This document shows, one piece after another, positions 9,743-19,372 of a stretch of DNA of 64,000 nucleotides. The stretch is from positions 186,001-250,000 of the forward strand of contig NZ_QGGU01000003.1 in the NCBI RefSeq assembly GCF_003148745.1. Reading direction: 5' to 3'. Each line of letters opens with the position of its first letter. Within the stretch, counting starts at the first letter, position 1. Under the pieces are notes generated by a model, which was not told the origin of the DNA, did not search any database, and saw nothing but the letters and a program-made list of their open reading frames with translations. A program made the position numbers and the translations under genes. Source of the stretch: Pleionea mediterranea (GTDB lineage Bacteria > Pseudomonadota > Gammaproteobacteria > Enterobacterales > Kangiellaceae).

Positions 9743-10696
9743 TTAAGCGCTATATAACTCGCAGGGCTGCTTAAGATAAATGCGTTCCAGCCAGCCCCAC
9801 TCATCAGGTGTTGTGCCATCAAATAAGCCAAAAAATAATGATTGCAACTGTTCGGTTACAGGGCCCCGGCAACCGGCACCAATAATCTGCCCATCAACAC
9901 TGCGTACCGGAACGATTTCGGCAGCGGTTCCGGTCATAAAAATTTCATCCGCCAGATACAAGGCTTCACGGGCAATATTGGTTTCAACCACAGAAATACC
10001 TTGTGCTTCTGCCAGTGTGATAATGGAATCACGGGTTAATCCGGGCAAGATAGCGGCAGTGGCAGGCGGCGTATAAAGCTTTCCGTTGCGTAACAGAAAA
10101 ATATTTTCGCCACTGCCTTCACTGATATAACCCTGAGTATCCAGCGCAATACCTTCGGCGTATCCATGACGACGTGCTTCCTCAACCACCAATTGCGACG
10201 ATAAATAGTTTCCACCCGCTTTTGCGCCAGTCGGTATGGTATTTGGAGCTGAGCGATTCCAACTCGACACACCAACATCTACCCCCTGAGCCAAACTGTC
10301 TTCGCCCAAATAAGCACCCCACTCAAAAGCAGCAACCGCAACCTCAACCGGATTATCAAATGGCATCACACCAATAGAGTTATAACCGCGAAACGCAACA
10401 GGTCGAATATAAGACGCGGTCAATCGATTTTCAGTAATAACATCACGACAGGCCTGCTCTAAACTTTCTAAAGTGAAAGGTAATTCCATACGATAAATTT
10501 TTGCCGAATCAAATAATCGTTTTACATGATCCCTTAGTCGAAAAATCGCAAGACCATCGTTAGTTTCATAACATCGAATGCCTTCAAAAACCGAAGAGCC
10601 GTAATGAATGGCGTGACTCAACACATGAACTTTTGCATCGTGCCAATGCACCAGATTGCCGTTAAACCAGATTAATTCAGGCTGCTTGATCGCCAT
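9743..10696 (-). CDS. ilvE: Branched-chain amino acid aminotransferase
   Basis: 317 aa with the start chosen at ATG 10696, because AAAGGAG lies 6 nt before it and the protein then begins [12 protein letters not shown] like other IlvE proteins. The frame is open back to 10747, but that extension has no support. It is a PLP enzyme of fold type IV that interconverts Ile, Leu and Val with their oxo-acids; the PLP lysine is K159 in the [14 protein letters not shown] motif. The start overlaps the end of the citramalate synthase gene by 20 bp, implying coupling. Confidence 0.97.
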   Translation of the reverse strand: MAIKQPELIWFNGNLVHWHDAKVHVLSHAIHYGSSVFEGIRCYETNDGLAIFRLRDHVKRLFDSAKIYRMELPFTLESLEQACRDVITENRLTASYIRPVAFRGYNSIGVMPFDNPVEVAVAAFEWGAYLGEDSLAQGVDVGVSSWNRSAPNTIPTGAKAGGNYLSSQLVVEEARRHGYAEGIALDTQGYISEGSGENIFLLRNGKLYTPPATAAILPGLTRDSIITLAEAQGISVVETNIAREALYLADEIFMTGTAAEIVPVRSVDGQIIGAGCRGPVTEQLQSLFFGLFDGTTPDEWGWLERIYLKQPCELYSA

Positions 10697-12473
10697 TGCT
10701 TGCTCCTTTAGTTTTTGAGTTGCGGGTTGTAAAATCATTGTATTCATCAGTAAATTCCGACTCGCCTGATTTCTCAGAATCTGAGCCTGACCCTCCGGAA
10801 TCTAAACCTGAATGATTCAGCGCTTGCCGAGTTGTTTTTGCAGTGACACATTTTCCAGTGACAAACTCCCCAGTAACAAAGTGTTGAATAAAATATTCAA
10901 GTGAGTCGCATAACGCTTGTCGGCTCGCGTCAATAATGCTGGTGGAACAACCAATCGTCTGCCAGACATTCTCCCGAAACTTCGATTCAATCCAGACATG
11001 AGTGGTTGCAGCCGTTGCAGATTCGGGATCGAGAATTCGAACCTTGTAGTCGGTTAATTCAATTTGATGCAGTTCTGGCCATTGATGATTAAGCGATGCT
11101 TTTAATGCTTTGTCGATGGCTTCAACAGGCCCATTACCTTCAGCCGCAGACCAGAAGCTCTGCTCTGCAACCATTACTTTAATTGCCGCATGATGCAGTA
11201 GATCAGCTGAAGCATTACCCAGAGACCGGGTTAACGTTGAGGAAATCGATCTGGATGCACGACTCGACGTAGTCACCGAAAACTCCTGTACCGCAAACGG
11301 TGACACATAATGTTCATCCATGCGTTTTAGTAACAACGCCAACGATGCATCACCTTCTTCAAACTGATAGCCACACGCTTCTTTTTGTTTGATCAAAGAT
11401 AGCGCCGAGGGCAAGTTATCAACGGTGCAATTTAAGGCTTCGACTTTTTGTTTTAAATTGCTGCGACCCGCCTGATTCGACACCAGAATTTTTCGATGAT
11501 TGCCGACTAACTCAGGATCAATATGCTCATAACTTTGCCGGTGCTTATGCATAGCAGATGCATGTAAGCCAGCTTTATGAGCGAACGCAGAATCCCCAAC
11601 ATAAGGCGCAAAGGCATCAAACATTTTATTACTGCGTGATGCGACAACTCTCGATAGCTCTGTTAATTTTTTTAAATCAATATTGCGTTCGTCAAATTGT
11701 TCAAGTTTTAACTGAAGCGTAGGTATCAAAGAAATCAAATTGGTATTGCCACACCTTTCACCGTAGCCATTAATAGTCCCCTGAACCATACTGGCACCGG
11801 ATTCAATTGCAGCCAAAGCATTGGCCACGGCAAGTTCGCAATCATTATGAGCATGAATCCCTACGGCACAGTTTAACTGTCGCTTGACAAAGGCAACCAC
11901 TTCCGACACCTTGGACGGTAAAGTTCCGCCATTGGTATCACAAAGCACCACACCATCGACACCAGCATCAACCGCCGCTTTCAGACATTGCATGGAAACC
12001 GAAGCGTCAGATTTAAAACCATCAAAAAAATGTTCCGCATCGAGCCAGACTTCTTTGCCCCTGCTTTTGCAATGAGCCACAGAGTCAGTAATCATACGGA
12101 TATTTTCGGTCACAGTTGTTTCAAGAATTTTTTCAATATGAAATGTTGAACTTTTAGCAACCAGAGTTACCACCGGTGCGCCTGAATTAAGCAACGCCGA
12201 TAATTGAGGGTCTTCTTTAGCATCAATGCCAGGCTTGCACGTTGCACCAAACGCCACCCATTTACTTTTTTGTAAAGGATGACTGGCCAACTGTTCAAAC
12301 ACTTTATCATCCACCGGGTTAGCACCGGGCCAGCCCAACTCAATGTAATCAATGCCAAAGCGATCCAGTGTTTGTGCAATGGCCAGCTTATCTTGTGCTG
12401 AAAACTGTATCCCTTGCATTTGGGCGCCATCACGACAGGTCGTGTCGTAGAGTAATGCAGTATCTTTTTTCAT
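10677..12473 (-). CDS. cimA: Citramalate synthase (CimA / LeuA-like family)
   Basis: 598 aa. The TIM-barrel has R14-D15-G16 in TTCRDGAQ and metal ligands H207 and H209 in GIHAHND, followed by the GxGERCGN segment. A C-terminal LeuA-type regulatory domain occupies about 400-540. The overall pattern ([10 protein letters not shown] near residue 46) fits the citramalate synthase branch rather than leucine-type isopropylmalate synthase. The reaction is pyruvate plus acetyl-CoA to citramalate, feeding isoleucine without threonine. It sits between ilvM and ilvE. The last 45 residues are an unusual Ser/Gly/Glu-rich tail that overlaps the ilvE start. Confidence 0.87.
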   Translation of the reverse strand: MKKDTALLYDTTCRDGAQMQGIQFSAQDKLAIAQTLDRFGIDYIELGWPGANPVDDKVFEQLASHPLQKSKWVAFGATCKPGIDAKEDPQLSALLNSGAPVVTLVAKSSTFHIEKILETTVTENIRMITDSVAHCKSRGKEVWLDAEHFFDGFKSDASVSMQCLKAAVDAGVDGVVLCDTNGGTLPSKVSEVVAFVKRQLNCAVGIHAHNDCELAVANALAAIESGASMVQGTINGYGERCGNTNLISLIPTLQLKLEQFDERNIDLKKLTELSRVVASRSNKMFDAFAPYVGDSAFAHKAGLHASAMHKHRQSYEHIDPELVGNHRKILVSNQAGRSNLKQKVEALNCTVDNLPSALSLIKQKEACGYQFEEGDASLALLLKRMDEHYVSPFAVQEFSVTTSSRASRSISSTLTRSLGNASADLLHHAAIKVMVAEQSFWSAAEGNGPVEAIDKALKASLNHQWPELHQIELTDYKVRILDPESATAATTHVWIESKFRENVWQTIGCSTSIIDASRQALCDSLEYFIQHFVTGEFVTGKCVTAKTTRQALNHSGLDSGGSGSDSEKSGESEFTDEYNDFTTRNSKTKGASNGDQAA

Positions 12474-12539
12474 AACTTACTCATAATATTTTGTATTGAT
12501 TAATGCCATACCTGACTCTTTCATCACGCTAAAACTGGT

Positions 12540-12845
12540 TTAAGCCGAATTCGCGTAATGACTATCAAGCTTATTAAGCGGGTTATTACCTGCATTGAAA
12601 GCCTGACTATTAACAGCTTGTTCGTTAACGCTTAAATCATTCACATCAACCAACTTTTTCAATTGTTTGGTGAGAAACGATAAAGGCCGCTCGCCAGAAA
12701 CCATAACCATCAATGAAAATATTTGATTATCCAGAGAGCCATTCACCGTTAAATCCAACAAATTAAATCCTCTATGTCGAATTACTCTTAACACTCGCTC
12801 CAAGCTTCCGGGTTGTTGCATGACTTGCATTTTTATAACGGACAC
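12540..12845 (-). CDS. ilvM: Acetolactate synthase small regulatory subunit, IlvM type
   Basis: 101 aa. Residues 1-70 form one ACT domain (VMQQPGSLERVLRVIRHRGF, then GSLDNQIFSLMVMVSG), typical of the short IlvM subunit rather than the longer IlvH/IlvN. It would partner IlvG, whose gene ends 66 bp upstream. Residues about 75-101 are an Asn-rich tail with no family pattern (VNEQAVNSQAFNAGNN). Confidence 0.88.
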   Translation of the reverse strand: MSVIKMQVMQQPGSLERVLRVIRHRGFNLLDLTVNGSLDNQIFSLMVMVSGERPLSFLTKQLKKLVDVNDLSVNEQAVNSQAFNAGNNPLNKLDSHYANSA

Positions 12846-12911
12846 AATGCTCTCCTTTAATGTTTACGTTTTCGTTTGAAATAATTTTCAATGACATTTT
12901 TCATTGATAAC

Positions 12912-14684
12912 TTAACCATCACTTTGAACCATCATCTCAGAGTTATCCGCACCAGGAGGTACCAATGGCCAAACGTTTTGTTCGTTGTCAATGCAAACCT
13001 GTAACAAACAAGGCCCTTTTTCACTGAATAACCAATCAATACCTGCCTGTTCTTCATGCTTATGAGTTATGCGCATTGACGACAAGCCAAATGCCTGAGC
13101 AACCTGTACAAAATCAGGGTTGTCGGATAGATCAATTTCACTGAATCTATCTTTAAAAAACAAATGCTGCCATTGTCTAACCATGCCTAGACTTTGGTTG
13201 TCGATTAATAAAATTTTCACCGGTAATCGATAACGGACCAGCGTGATAAGCTCCTGTAAATTCATAGCGAAAGAACCATCACCACACACATTGATGACAC
13301 AGCTGTCAGGCTCCGCAAATTGCGCACCGATAGCGGCCGGCAATCCGTAGCCCATGGTTCCTAGTCCGCCAGACGATAAGTGTCGATTGACGGCGCTAAA
13401 CTGGCAATGTTGCGCCACCCACATTTGATGCTGTCCAACATCACAGGCGATAACTCTTTGTTCATCTTTTGTTTCAGTTAAATACTTAAGTAATCTGGGC
13501 GCATATATACCGTTACCAGGAGGGTTGTATTGCCATTGAAAATCTTTTTTTTGTTGGCGACACCATTCTTTCCACTTACCCCAGTCTGGCCGCTCACTCG
13601 ACTCTTGACGATGATTAACATTGTTCAACATAAAGAGCTCTGAAAACGCCTTCAAAGTATCTGTTAGATTTCCAACGATGGAGACATCCGCGAAACGACG
13701 CTTATCCACTTCCGCATCATCGATATCAAAGTGAATGACTTTGGCGTTTGGTGCAAAGCGTTCAAGATTACCGGTTGCCCGATCGTCAAATCGGGCGCCA
13801 ATAACTATTAACAAATCACAATTTTGTACCGCTAAATTTGCAGCCTGATGCCCATGCATGCCAAGCATGCCAAGTCCGAGTGAATATTCGCCATAACACC
13901 CAATGCCTTTCAATGTTGTAATGGCTGGAATGCTCGTTTGATGCAATAACTGTCGTAATAATGACTCACACTTTGCAATGCCTATTCCACCACCTAAATA
14001 GAACAGTGGCTTTGCCGATAATTCTAATAAAGACTGAACTTGCGTCATCAACGCAGCGTATTGATCAATCGAGTGAACCTTAACTGCATCATTTTCAGTT
14101 TTGTTTTTTGATTCATTAACATCACCTAACTCTGTTGAATGAAGTGAACTTATTAAATTAAATTCCGTAACCTGAATGTCTTTGGGAATATCCACCAAAA
14201 CAGGGCCCGGTCTGCCCGACTGAGCGATGGCTATTGCCTTGGTTAATATTTCTGGTAGCGACTCTGCCGACTGCACAAGAAAACTGTGTTTCACCACAGG
14301 CAATGTCATTCCAAAAATATCGATTTCCTGAAACGCATCAGTCCCTATTAATGACGTGGCAACCTGACCGGTTATCGCCAGTACAGGCACAGAATCCATA
14401 TAGGCATTGGCAAGCCCCGTAATAAGATTGGTTGCACCGGGTCCGGAGGTTGCCAAACAAACACCAATTTCACCACTGACTCTGGCGTAACCATCCGCCG
14501 CCAACGATGCCGCCTGCTCATGTCGACACAGGATATGGTCAAGCTCACTGTCTACTAAGGCGTCATAAACAGGCATAATCGCACCGCCAGGATAACCAAA
14601 TATTTTTTTAACACCCTTATTTGCCAGCGCTTTAACCAAATACTCAGCACCTGTCAGATAAGAATTACTGTCCAACGGAATCAT
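12912..14684 (-). CDS. ilvG: Acetolactate synthase large subunit
   Basis: 590 aa, full length and uninterrupted. This ThDP-dependent enzyme condenses pyruvate with pyruvate or 2-oxobutanoate. The catalytic glutamate E56 is in CRHEQAASLAADGYAR, and the ThDP-Mg site is in the GDGSFAMNLQEL motif. It is the first structural gene after the ilvL leader and attenuator. GGAGAG precedes the ATG by 9 nt. The IlvG name follows from its pairing with an ilvM-like gene; ilvB or ilvI labels would describe the same activity. Confidence 0.95.
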   Translation of the reverse strand: MIPLDSNSYLTGAEYLVKALANKGVKKIFGYPGGAIMPVYDALVDSELDHILCRHEQAASLAADGYARVSGEIGVCLATSGPGATNLITGLANAYMDSVPVLAITGQVATSLIGTDAFQEIDIFGMTLPVVKHSFLVQSAESLPEILTKAIAIAQSGRPGPVLVDIPKDIQVTEFNLISSLHSTELGDVNESKNKTENDAVKVHSIDQYAALMTQVQSLLELSAKPLFYLGGGIGIAKCESLLRQLLHQTSIPAITTLKGIGCYGEYSLGLGMLGMHGHQAANLAVQNCDLLIVIGARFDDRATGNLERFAPNAKVIHFDIDDAEVDKRRFADVSIVGNLTDTLKAFSELFMLNNVNHRQESSERPDWGKWKEWCRQQKKDFQWQYNPPGNGIYAPRLLKYLTETKDEQRVIACDVGQHQMWVAQHCQFSAVNRHLSSGGLGTMGYGLPAAIGAQFAEPDSCVINVCGDGSFAMNLQELITLVRYRLPVKILLIDNQSLGMVRQWQHLFFKDRFSEIDLSDNPDFVQVAQAFGLSSMRITHKHEEQAGIDWLFSEKGPCLLQVCIDNEQNVWPLVPPGADNSEMMVQSDG

Positions 14685-14826
14685 CTGGCAAGTCTCTCCA
14701 AAATGGACTTCGCATCACTCTCAAACTCATACTTAACTTTTGCGTTTAATAAAGCTTGCTGTTGCAAACGCTGGTAACTTTTAATACACATTTCCATCTC
14801 GTTTTGTCGATTCGTTTTATAAGCGC

Positions 14827-14864
14827 AAAAAAAACCCCCGGACCTTTCGGTGCGGGGGCTTTTT
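14827..14864 (-). terminator. Attenuator terminator of the ilv operon
   Basis: A GC-rich hairpin (14835-14840 CCCCCG with 14853-14858 CGGGGG, plus an inner ACC/GGT stem) is followed on the minus strand by eight T residues. It lies between the leader peptide stop at 14881 and the ilvG start at 14684, so it should end transcription inside the leader unless ribosome stalling prevents it. Confidence 0.85.
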
Positions 14865-14880
14865 AAAATATTATTTTTTG

Positions 14881-14964
14881 TTAATACAAAAGCAATCCCC
14901 GCGGAGCTCTAATGAGGACCACGATAATGACGTTAATAATGCTGGATTGCGTGTATAAGTTCAT
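14881..14964 (-). CDS. ilvL: ilv operon leader peptide
   Basis: A 27-codon ORF starting at ATG 14964. Its core SIINVIIVVLI packs Ile, Val and Leu codons, nine of ten consecutive residues being branched-chain. The stop lies about 22 nt before the attenuator hairpin. This is the classic layout for control of ilvGM operons by charged Ile, Leu and Val tRNAs. The ribosome site is a weak AGAG about 4 nt before the ATG. The sequence is not like enteric IlvL, but the composition and position make the role very likely. Confidence 0.85.
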   Translation of the reverse strand: MNLYTQSSIINVIIVVLIRAPRGLLLY

Positions 14965-15221
14965 ATATTCTCTAGTTTTACTAATAATTCTATGAATAGT
15001 TTTTTTTACTGTTTAACCAATTAACTGCTTTTATTAACTACCTTTATTAATTAACTATCTATATCAATTCTCTTTCTATATAAATTATTTTTCCAGATAG
15101 CTTTTTTACAGGCTTTATTTATAGCCTACGCAATTACTTTATAGCACTGAGTTTGTATGAGAAATACAATTTAGTTATATAAGACGCTTTATGAGTGCAG
15201 TCATTAAAAACGGACTGTCAC

Positions 15222-15252
15222 AAAAAGAGGCGGTATCTAAACCGCCTTTTTA
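15222..15252. terminator. Bidirectional terminator
   Basis: Stem GGCGGT (15229-15234) with ACCGCC (15241-15246), flanked by A-run and T-run on either side, so it works on both strands. On the minus strand it lies about 35 bp after the GlyGly-CTERM gene stop at 15287. The region 14965-15221 holds no gene; it must carry the ilv promoter, but no convincing boxes were seen. Confidence 0.8.
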
Positions 15253-15286
15253 TTACCGCTAAAATTCTGCCAGTAAACCAAAATGA

Positions 15287-16633
15287 TTAAGATAACCACT
15301 TGCGACGACTAACACCAAAAACAGCAAGTAGAGCAATTAATACTGACAGGCTACCGCCACTTTCATAACTGGTACTGGAACCACCACCACTGTGACTACC
15401 ACCACTATTACCCGAGTTATAGCTATTGTCTCTGTCTGCAGATTCCAGAGGTACTTCATTAAGGGCGTAGAACTCACTGTAAGTTTCTACCAGCTGTTCG
15501 TTTGAGTAGCTATCACGAATTACAATTTTGAAGTCGTAATAACCGGTTGGATAACCCGACTGCCAATCAAACTCAAGATGCTGAGTATCGGTTGTTGAGT
15601 TACCTAGCAGTGTTATATCCGAAGAACTGTACTCAAGTTCCCATTGTCCCTGTTCATTCAGAAAAAATATTTCTGCGTAAACATCGGCACTGGCATAGTC
15701 AGTATCAACATCAAACGACAATGCAAACTCACTGTAGAATCCATCGTTATCATAGTCAGTAATTAAATCCGTTGTGATATCGTAAAACCAGAATCCTGAC
15801 TGATAGTTGGTTTCATGATCTCTATCTTCAAGCGGCAAATAACTCAGATCAATGTCGTGCTCTGAACTTAAGGTTGCAACAATCCCTGAGTAACCGTACT
15901 CATAAAGATCAATCAAAATGTCGTAATCACCCGTTGGATAATCAAAATTTAATACCGTTGTTACGGAGTATTCATCGGCGTTGCTGCCATGAATTTCGAA
16001 TATATCAGTGGTGTAATACTCTTCCCAGGGCCCACCATTACGGCTGATATATAAAACCGCGTACACTTCTGCCCAGCTGTAAACAGTGTCGGCATCAAAC
16101 TCAATTTCAAACTCACTGAAATAACCATCACCATCTATGTCATGGATCAGATAACTGTTGGCGTCATAAATTTCAAACTCATGGCTTTTTTGCGACAAGG
16201 CAGGACTTTTACCCCGTACAGACTTATCAGCAATCAAACGCTTGCGCTTGTCGGTTTTAACCGATGATTTGTCATTCTCGGACAGCGCCTGCTTATCAAT
16301 AACAGCTCTAACTTGGCTTTGACGGGTCGCGTTTTTATTAACCCGATTATCTGAATGATGCTTTGCTGAGTAAGTTTTCGCTTTAGCAGCGCTTTTTGCA
16401 GACTCACTCTTCTTGTTTGCATCGGTATTCTCTTTCGCACCAGCATTCTCTTTTGTATTAGTAATACCTTGAGATTTGGCCGGACTTTTGACCGTACTCT
16501 TGGCCGTATTATTAGAATCACCAACGCTACTGGTCGCAGCAATACCATCTGCAATGTGCGAATTATTAGCGGCCCAAGATGCGGATACAATCAATGATAA
16601 CAATGATGCAAATACGATTTGTTTTTTATTCAT
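15287..16633 (-). CDS. Choice-of-anchor H / GlyGly-CTERM surface protein
   Basis: 448 aa. Signal peptide at 1-21 (IVFASLLSLIVSASWAA), then a Lys/Ala/Ser-rich low-complexity stretch to about 160. Two homologous beta-rich repeats follow (YLIHDIDGDGYFSEFEIEFD and LITDYDNDGFYSEFALSFD). A Ser/Gly linker leads to a C-terminal sorting signal: SGGSLSVLIALLAVFGVSRR, i.e. GG motif, hydrophobic helix, Arg tail. This is the GlyGly-CTERM layout cleaved by rhombosortase, so the protein is probably displayed or secreted through a type II system. Ligand or function is unknown. Confidence 0.85.
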   Translation of the reverse strand: MNKKQIVFASLLSLIVSASWAANNSHIADGIAATSSVGDSNNTAKSTVKSPAKSQGITNTKENAGAKENTDANKKSESAKSAAKAKTYSAKHHSDNRVNKNATRQSQVRAVIDKQALSENDKSSVKTDKRKRLIADKSVRGKSPALSQKSHEFEIYDANSYLIHDIDGDGYFSEFEIEFDADTVYSWAEVYAVLYISRNGGPWEEYYTTDIFEIHGSNADEYSVTTVLNFDYPTGDYDILIDLYEYGYSGIVATLSSEHDIDLSYLPLEDRDHETNYQSGFWFYDITTDLITDYDNDGFYSEFALSFDVDTDYASADVYAEIFFLNEQGQWELEYSSSDITLLGNSTTDTQHLEFDWQSGYPTGYYDFKIVIRDSYSNEQLVETYSEFYALNEVPLESADRDNSYNSGNSGGSHSGGGSSTSYESGGSLSVLIALLAVFGVSRRKWLS

Positions 16634-16877
16634 AACAGTATTCCTGTTAACCTGATGAATGACGTTAACGACTATTTAACCAAAACAAAACTGAACCATT
16701 GCTTAACTTCTTTGATCCGTGAAATTGATTGTTATAAAGCCAGTTGAGCAAACACAATATCAGGGGCAAATTGCTATTGTTCCCGGCATTCACGCAGACA
16801 TTATTTCAAATCGTTAAAAAACGACTAAACTTAATATTGATAAATAAATAACGAATAAACAGGAACTTAACCGCTTT

Positions 16878-18857
16878 ATGCATCATGCAATCTACGCTCA
16901 GGTATTGGTATCTCTGGCGAGCAGTGTGTTACTGGTTGCGCTGTTTCGTAGGCTGCAACTCCCCACCATTCTTGCCTATCTGGTTGTAGGGCTATTTATG
17001 GGACAGCTTGGACTGGAGTTTTTTGCGCCGGATTCCAACGCCCATATTATTGCTGAAATTGGGGTGGTATTTATGCTGTTTACGCTTGGACTGGAGTTTT
17101 CGGTACCCAGAGTGATAGCCATGCGCCGGCAGGTGCTGGGCTTGGGCTCGCTACAGGTAGCCCTTTGTGGACTGGTATTTTTTATTGCGGTATCACTGTT
17201 TGCGGTACCCTGGGCGGTCGCGCTGGTGATCGCAGCCGCGCTGGCCATGTCATCCACCGCTATTGTCACCAAACAGCTGGATGAGCAAAATGAAATAAAT
17301 CATCGACATGGCCTGCTATCCATTGCCACCTTGTTATTTCAAGATATGGCTGCGGTCCCATTTTTAATTTTGGTGCCTATATTGGCTCATCCAGAGCCAG
17401 AGCTGATTGCGTCAACCATGTCGATAGCACTGGTCAAAGGCACTCTGGCCTTTTTGGTGATTATTGCTGTTGGCAAGTGGTTTTTACCCAGACTGTTTCA
17501 GGAAGTGGCCGCCTCTCACAGTAATGAATTGTTCGTGATGACCAGCCTCACCGTGGCGCTGGTAGCGTCATGGTTTACTCAGTGGTTGGGCTTATCAATG
17601 GCTTTGGGGGCTTTTCTTGCCGGTATGTTACTGGCAGAGTCTCAGTTTAAACATCAGATAGAAACCGAAATTAGACCCTTCCGAGATATTTTACTCGGAC
17701 TGTTTTTTATCACCATTGGCTCCTTGATCGATCTGCAAACATTACTGGATCACTGGCTACTCATAACCGGATTATTAATCGGCTTTATGCTGAGTAAGTT
17801 GCTGATTGTTTTATCCATAGCCACCATGATGAAAGAGAAGTTTGAGGATGCGTTTAAAGCCAGCTTGATCCTGGCACAGGCCGGAGAACTTGGATTTGTG
17901 CTTATCGGTATTGCCCGCCAGCAAAACATTATCGGTGACAAAATCGCATCCATAGTACTGGCAGTGGGTGTACTGAGTATGTTTATTTCACCTTTTCTTA
18001 TTCGTTACTCCGATCAAATCAACCGCCGATTGTTCAGTTTAAAGCTGCATTCCAGACAGCAAAGTTCCAGCAAACACCTGATCAGTGAAGCGGTTAAAGA
18101 TCTTAATCAACACGTTATTATTTGTGGCTTCGGTCGAAACGGGCAAACCATAAAGCGGTTTCTCGATAAGCTCGACATTGCATCGGTGGTACTCGATCTT
18201 GATCCGGTGCGGGTTAAAGAGGCTCGAACGGCAGGAGAAGCGATCTTTTTTGGTGATGCCACACGGCGCAGTATTCTTCATGCGGCTGGGATCAATCAAT
18301 CGCGTTTAGTGGTCGTTACCTTTGATAATAAAAAATCAACCATGGATCTGCTGTCGTCCACTCGCAACTTCTATCCTCATATACCCGTAATGGTTCGTAC
18401 CAAAGATGAAAGCAATCTGGAAAGTTTTTTACACAACGGCGCCAGTCAGGTTATTCCTGAATCGTTAGAGTCCTGTCTGATGCTAGTGGGACAGGTCATG
18501 TATACCCTCGGACTACCACTGCGTAAAATTATCGATGAGATTCAAAAGGTTCGAGATGATCGCTACCATCTGCTGCAAAGCTTTTTCCATGGTGCTTCGT
18601 CCGACCTGATGCGCGTGCTGGAAAATCACCATGAACGGCTGCATGCAGTGGTTCTCAATGGAAATGCCCACGCCATTGGTGAGCCTATCAGTCGTATTCA
18701 ATTACCGGAAAGGATTTATATTGAAGCCATTAAACGGGGCGCCACCTCTTACACCCCGCCCAGTCGGCACATGATATTGCAGATGGGTGATATTGTGCTG
18801 TTATCCGGTGAGCCTGATTGTATTGAACGCGCCGAAAACACCTTACTGAGCGGTTAG
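16878..18857 (+). CDS. CPA2-family monovalent cation:proton antiporter with RCK domains
   Basis: 659 aa. Residues 1-380 form about 12 membrane helices of the Na/H exchanger fold (LQLPTILAYLVVGLFMGQLG). The cytoplasmic part has a Rossmann RCK-N domain from about 410 (HVIICGFGRNGQTIKRFLDK, with DATRRSILHAAGI) and an RCK-C domain at about 570-655. This is the KefB/KefC/YbaL architecture, expected to exchange K+ or Na+ for H+ under nucleotide control. No KefF/KefG-like partner is adjacent, so glutathione-gated K+ efflux is not implied. It is single, on the plus strand. Confidence 0.93.
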   Translation: MHHAIYAQVLVSLASSVLLVALFRRLQLPTILAYLVVGLFMGQLGLEFFAPDSNAHIIAEIGVVFMLFTLGLEFSVPRVIAMRRQVLGLGSLQVALCGLVFFIAVSLFAVPWAVALVIAAALAMSSTAIVTKQLDEQNEINHRHGLLSIATLLFQDMAAVPFLILVPILAHPEPELIASTMSIALVKGTLAFLVIIAVGKWFLPRLFQEVAASHSNELFVMTSLTVALVASWFTQWLGLSMALGAFLAGMLLAESQFKHQIETEIRPFRDILLGLFFITIGSLIDLQTLLDHWLLITGLLIGFMLSKLLIVLSIATMMKEKFEDAFKASLILAQAGELGFVLIGIARQQNIIGDKIASIVLAVGVLSMFISPFLIRYSDQINRRLFSLKLHSRQQSSSKHLISEAVKDLNQHVIICGFGRNGQTIKRFLDKLDIASVVLDLDPVRVKEARTAGEAIFFGDATRRSILHAAGINQSRLVVVTFDNKKSTMDLLSSTRNFYPHIPVMVRTKDESNLESFLHNGASQVIPESLESCLMLVGQVMYTLGLPLRKIIDEIQKVRDDRYHLLQSFFHGASSDLMRVLENHHERLHAVVLNGNAHAIGEPISRIQLPERIYIEAIKRGATSYTPPSRHMILQMGDIVLLSGEPDCIERAENTLLSG

Positions 18858-18890
18858 TCAAACGGCTCTGGCCGTTAAAACGAGAGTCTG

Positions 18891-19352
18891 TTAATCATCC
18901 ATGGAGTGCACTTCAGCCAGCTTGGCCTGAATGTACTCGCTGTGCCGTAAGTGCAGCAGATCAGCTATTCTGCGAATAAGATGTTCTTCATAAGCATGAA
19001 CTTTGCCGTCGGCAAGCGCCACTTTCCACAATAACCGGATCAGTTTTATTTTTTGCTCGATGGAATAATGATCATTTAACAGCCGGGTAAACTCATGAAA
19101 ATCAGTAGCAAATAACGATTTGTCGGTTGCCACTTCGTACAATGACTGAGCTTCATCATCGGTAAGCTCAAACTCTTGTTTTAACAGAGCCAAAATTTGA
19201 TCTTGCTCTTCGTCCTTAATTTCGAAGTCCATTTTCATCACTTCGATCATTAACACGGCAGCGGCAATTCTCAGCGAGTGTTCAACATCCTCTGCTGAAG
19301 ATTCATCCACATTCAGGTGCTTATCAAAAAACTGCTTTAATTTGTCTAACAT
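18891..19352 (-). CDS. TerB family protein
   Basis: 153 aa, all-helical and acidic. Two homologous halves carry the TerB pattern (AAVLMIEVMKMDFEIKDEEQ and LWKVALADGKVHAYEEHLIR), with clustered acidic residues that may bind metal. It is a stand-alone TerB, not part of a tellurite (ter) operon, and its role is unknown. It faces the antiporter gene convergently and diverges from the DUF523 gene 20 bp away. Confidence 0.88.
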   Translation of the reverse strand: MLDKLKQFFDKHLNVDESSAEDVEHSLRIAAAVLMIEVMKMDFEIKDEEQDQILALLKQEFELTDDEAQSLYEVATDKSLFATDFHEFTRLLNDHYSIEQKIKLIRLLWKVALADGKVHAYEEHLIRRIADLLHLRHSEYIQAKLAEVHSMDD

Positions 19353-19372
19353 AATTTAACTGCTATTATTGA

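Noticed and set aside
10697-10747. N-terminal extension of ilvE
   Set aside because: Overlaps the citramalate synthase tail; ATG 10696 has a strong AAAGGAG site and matches family starts.
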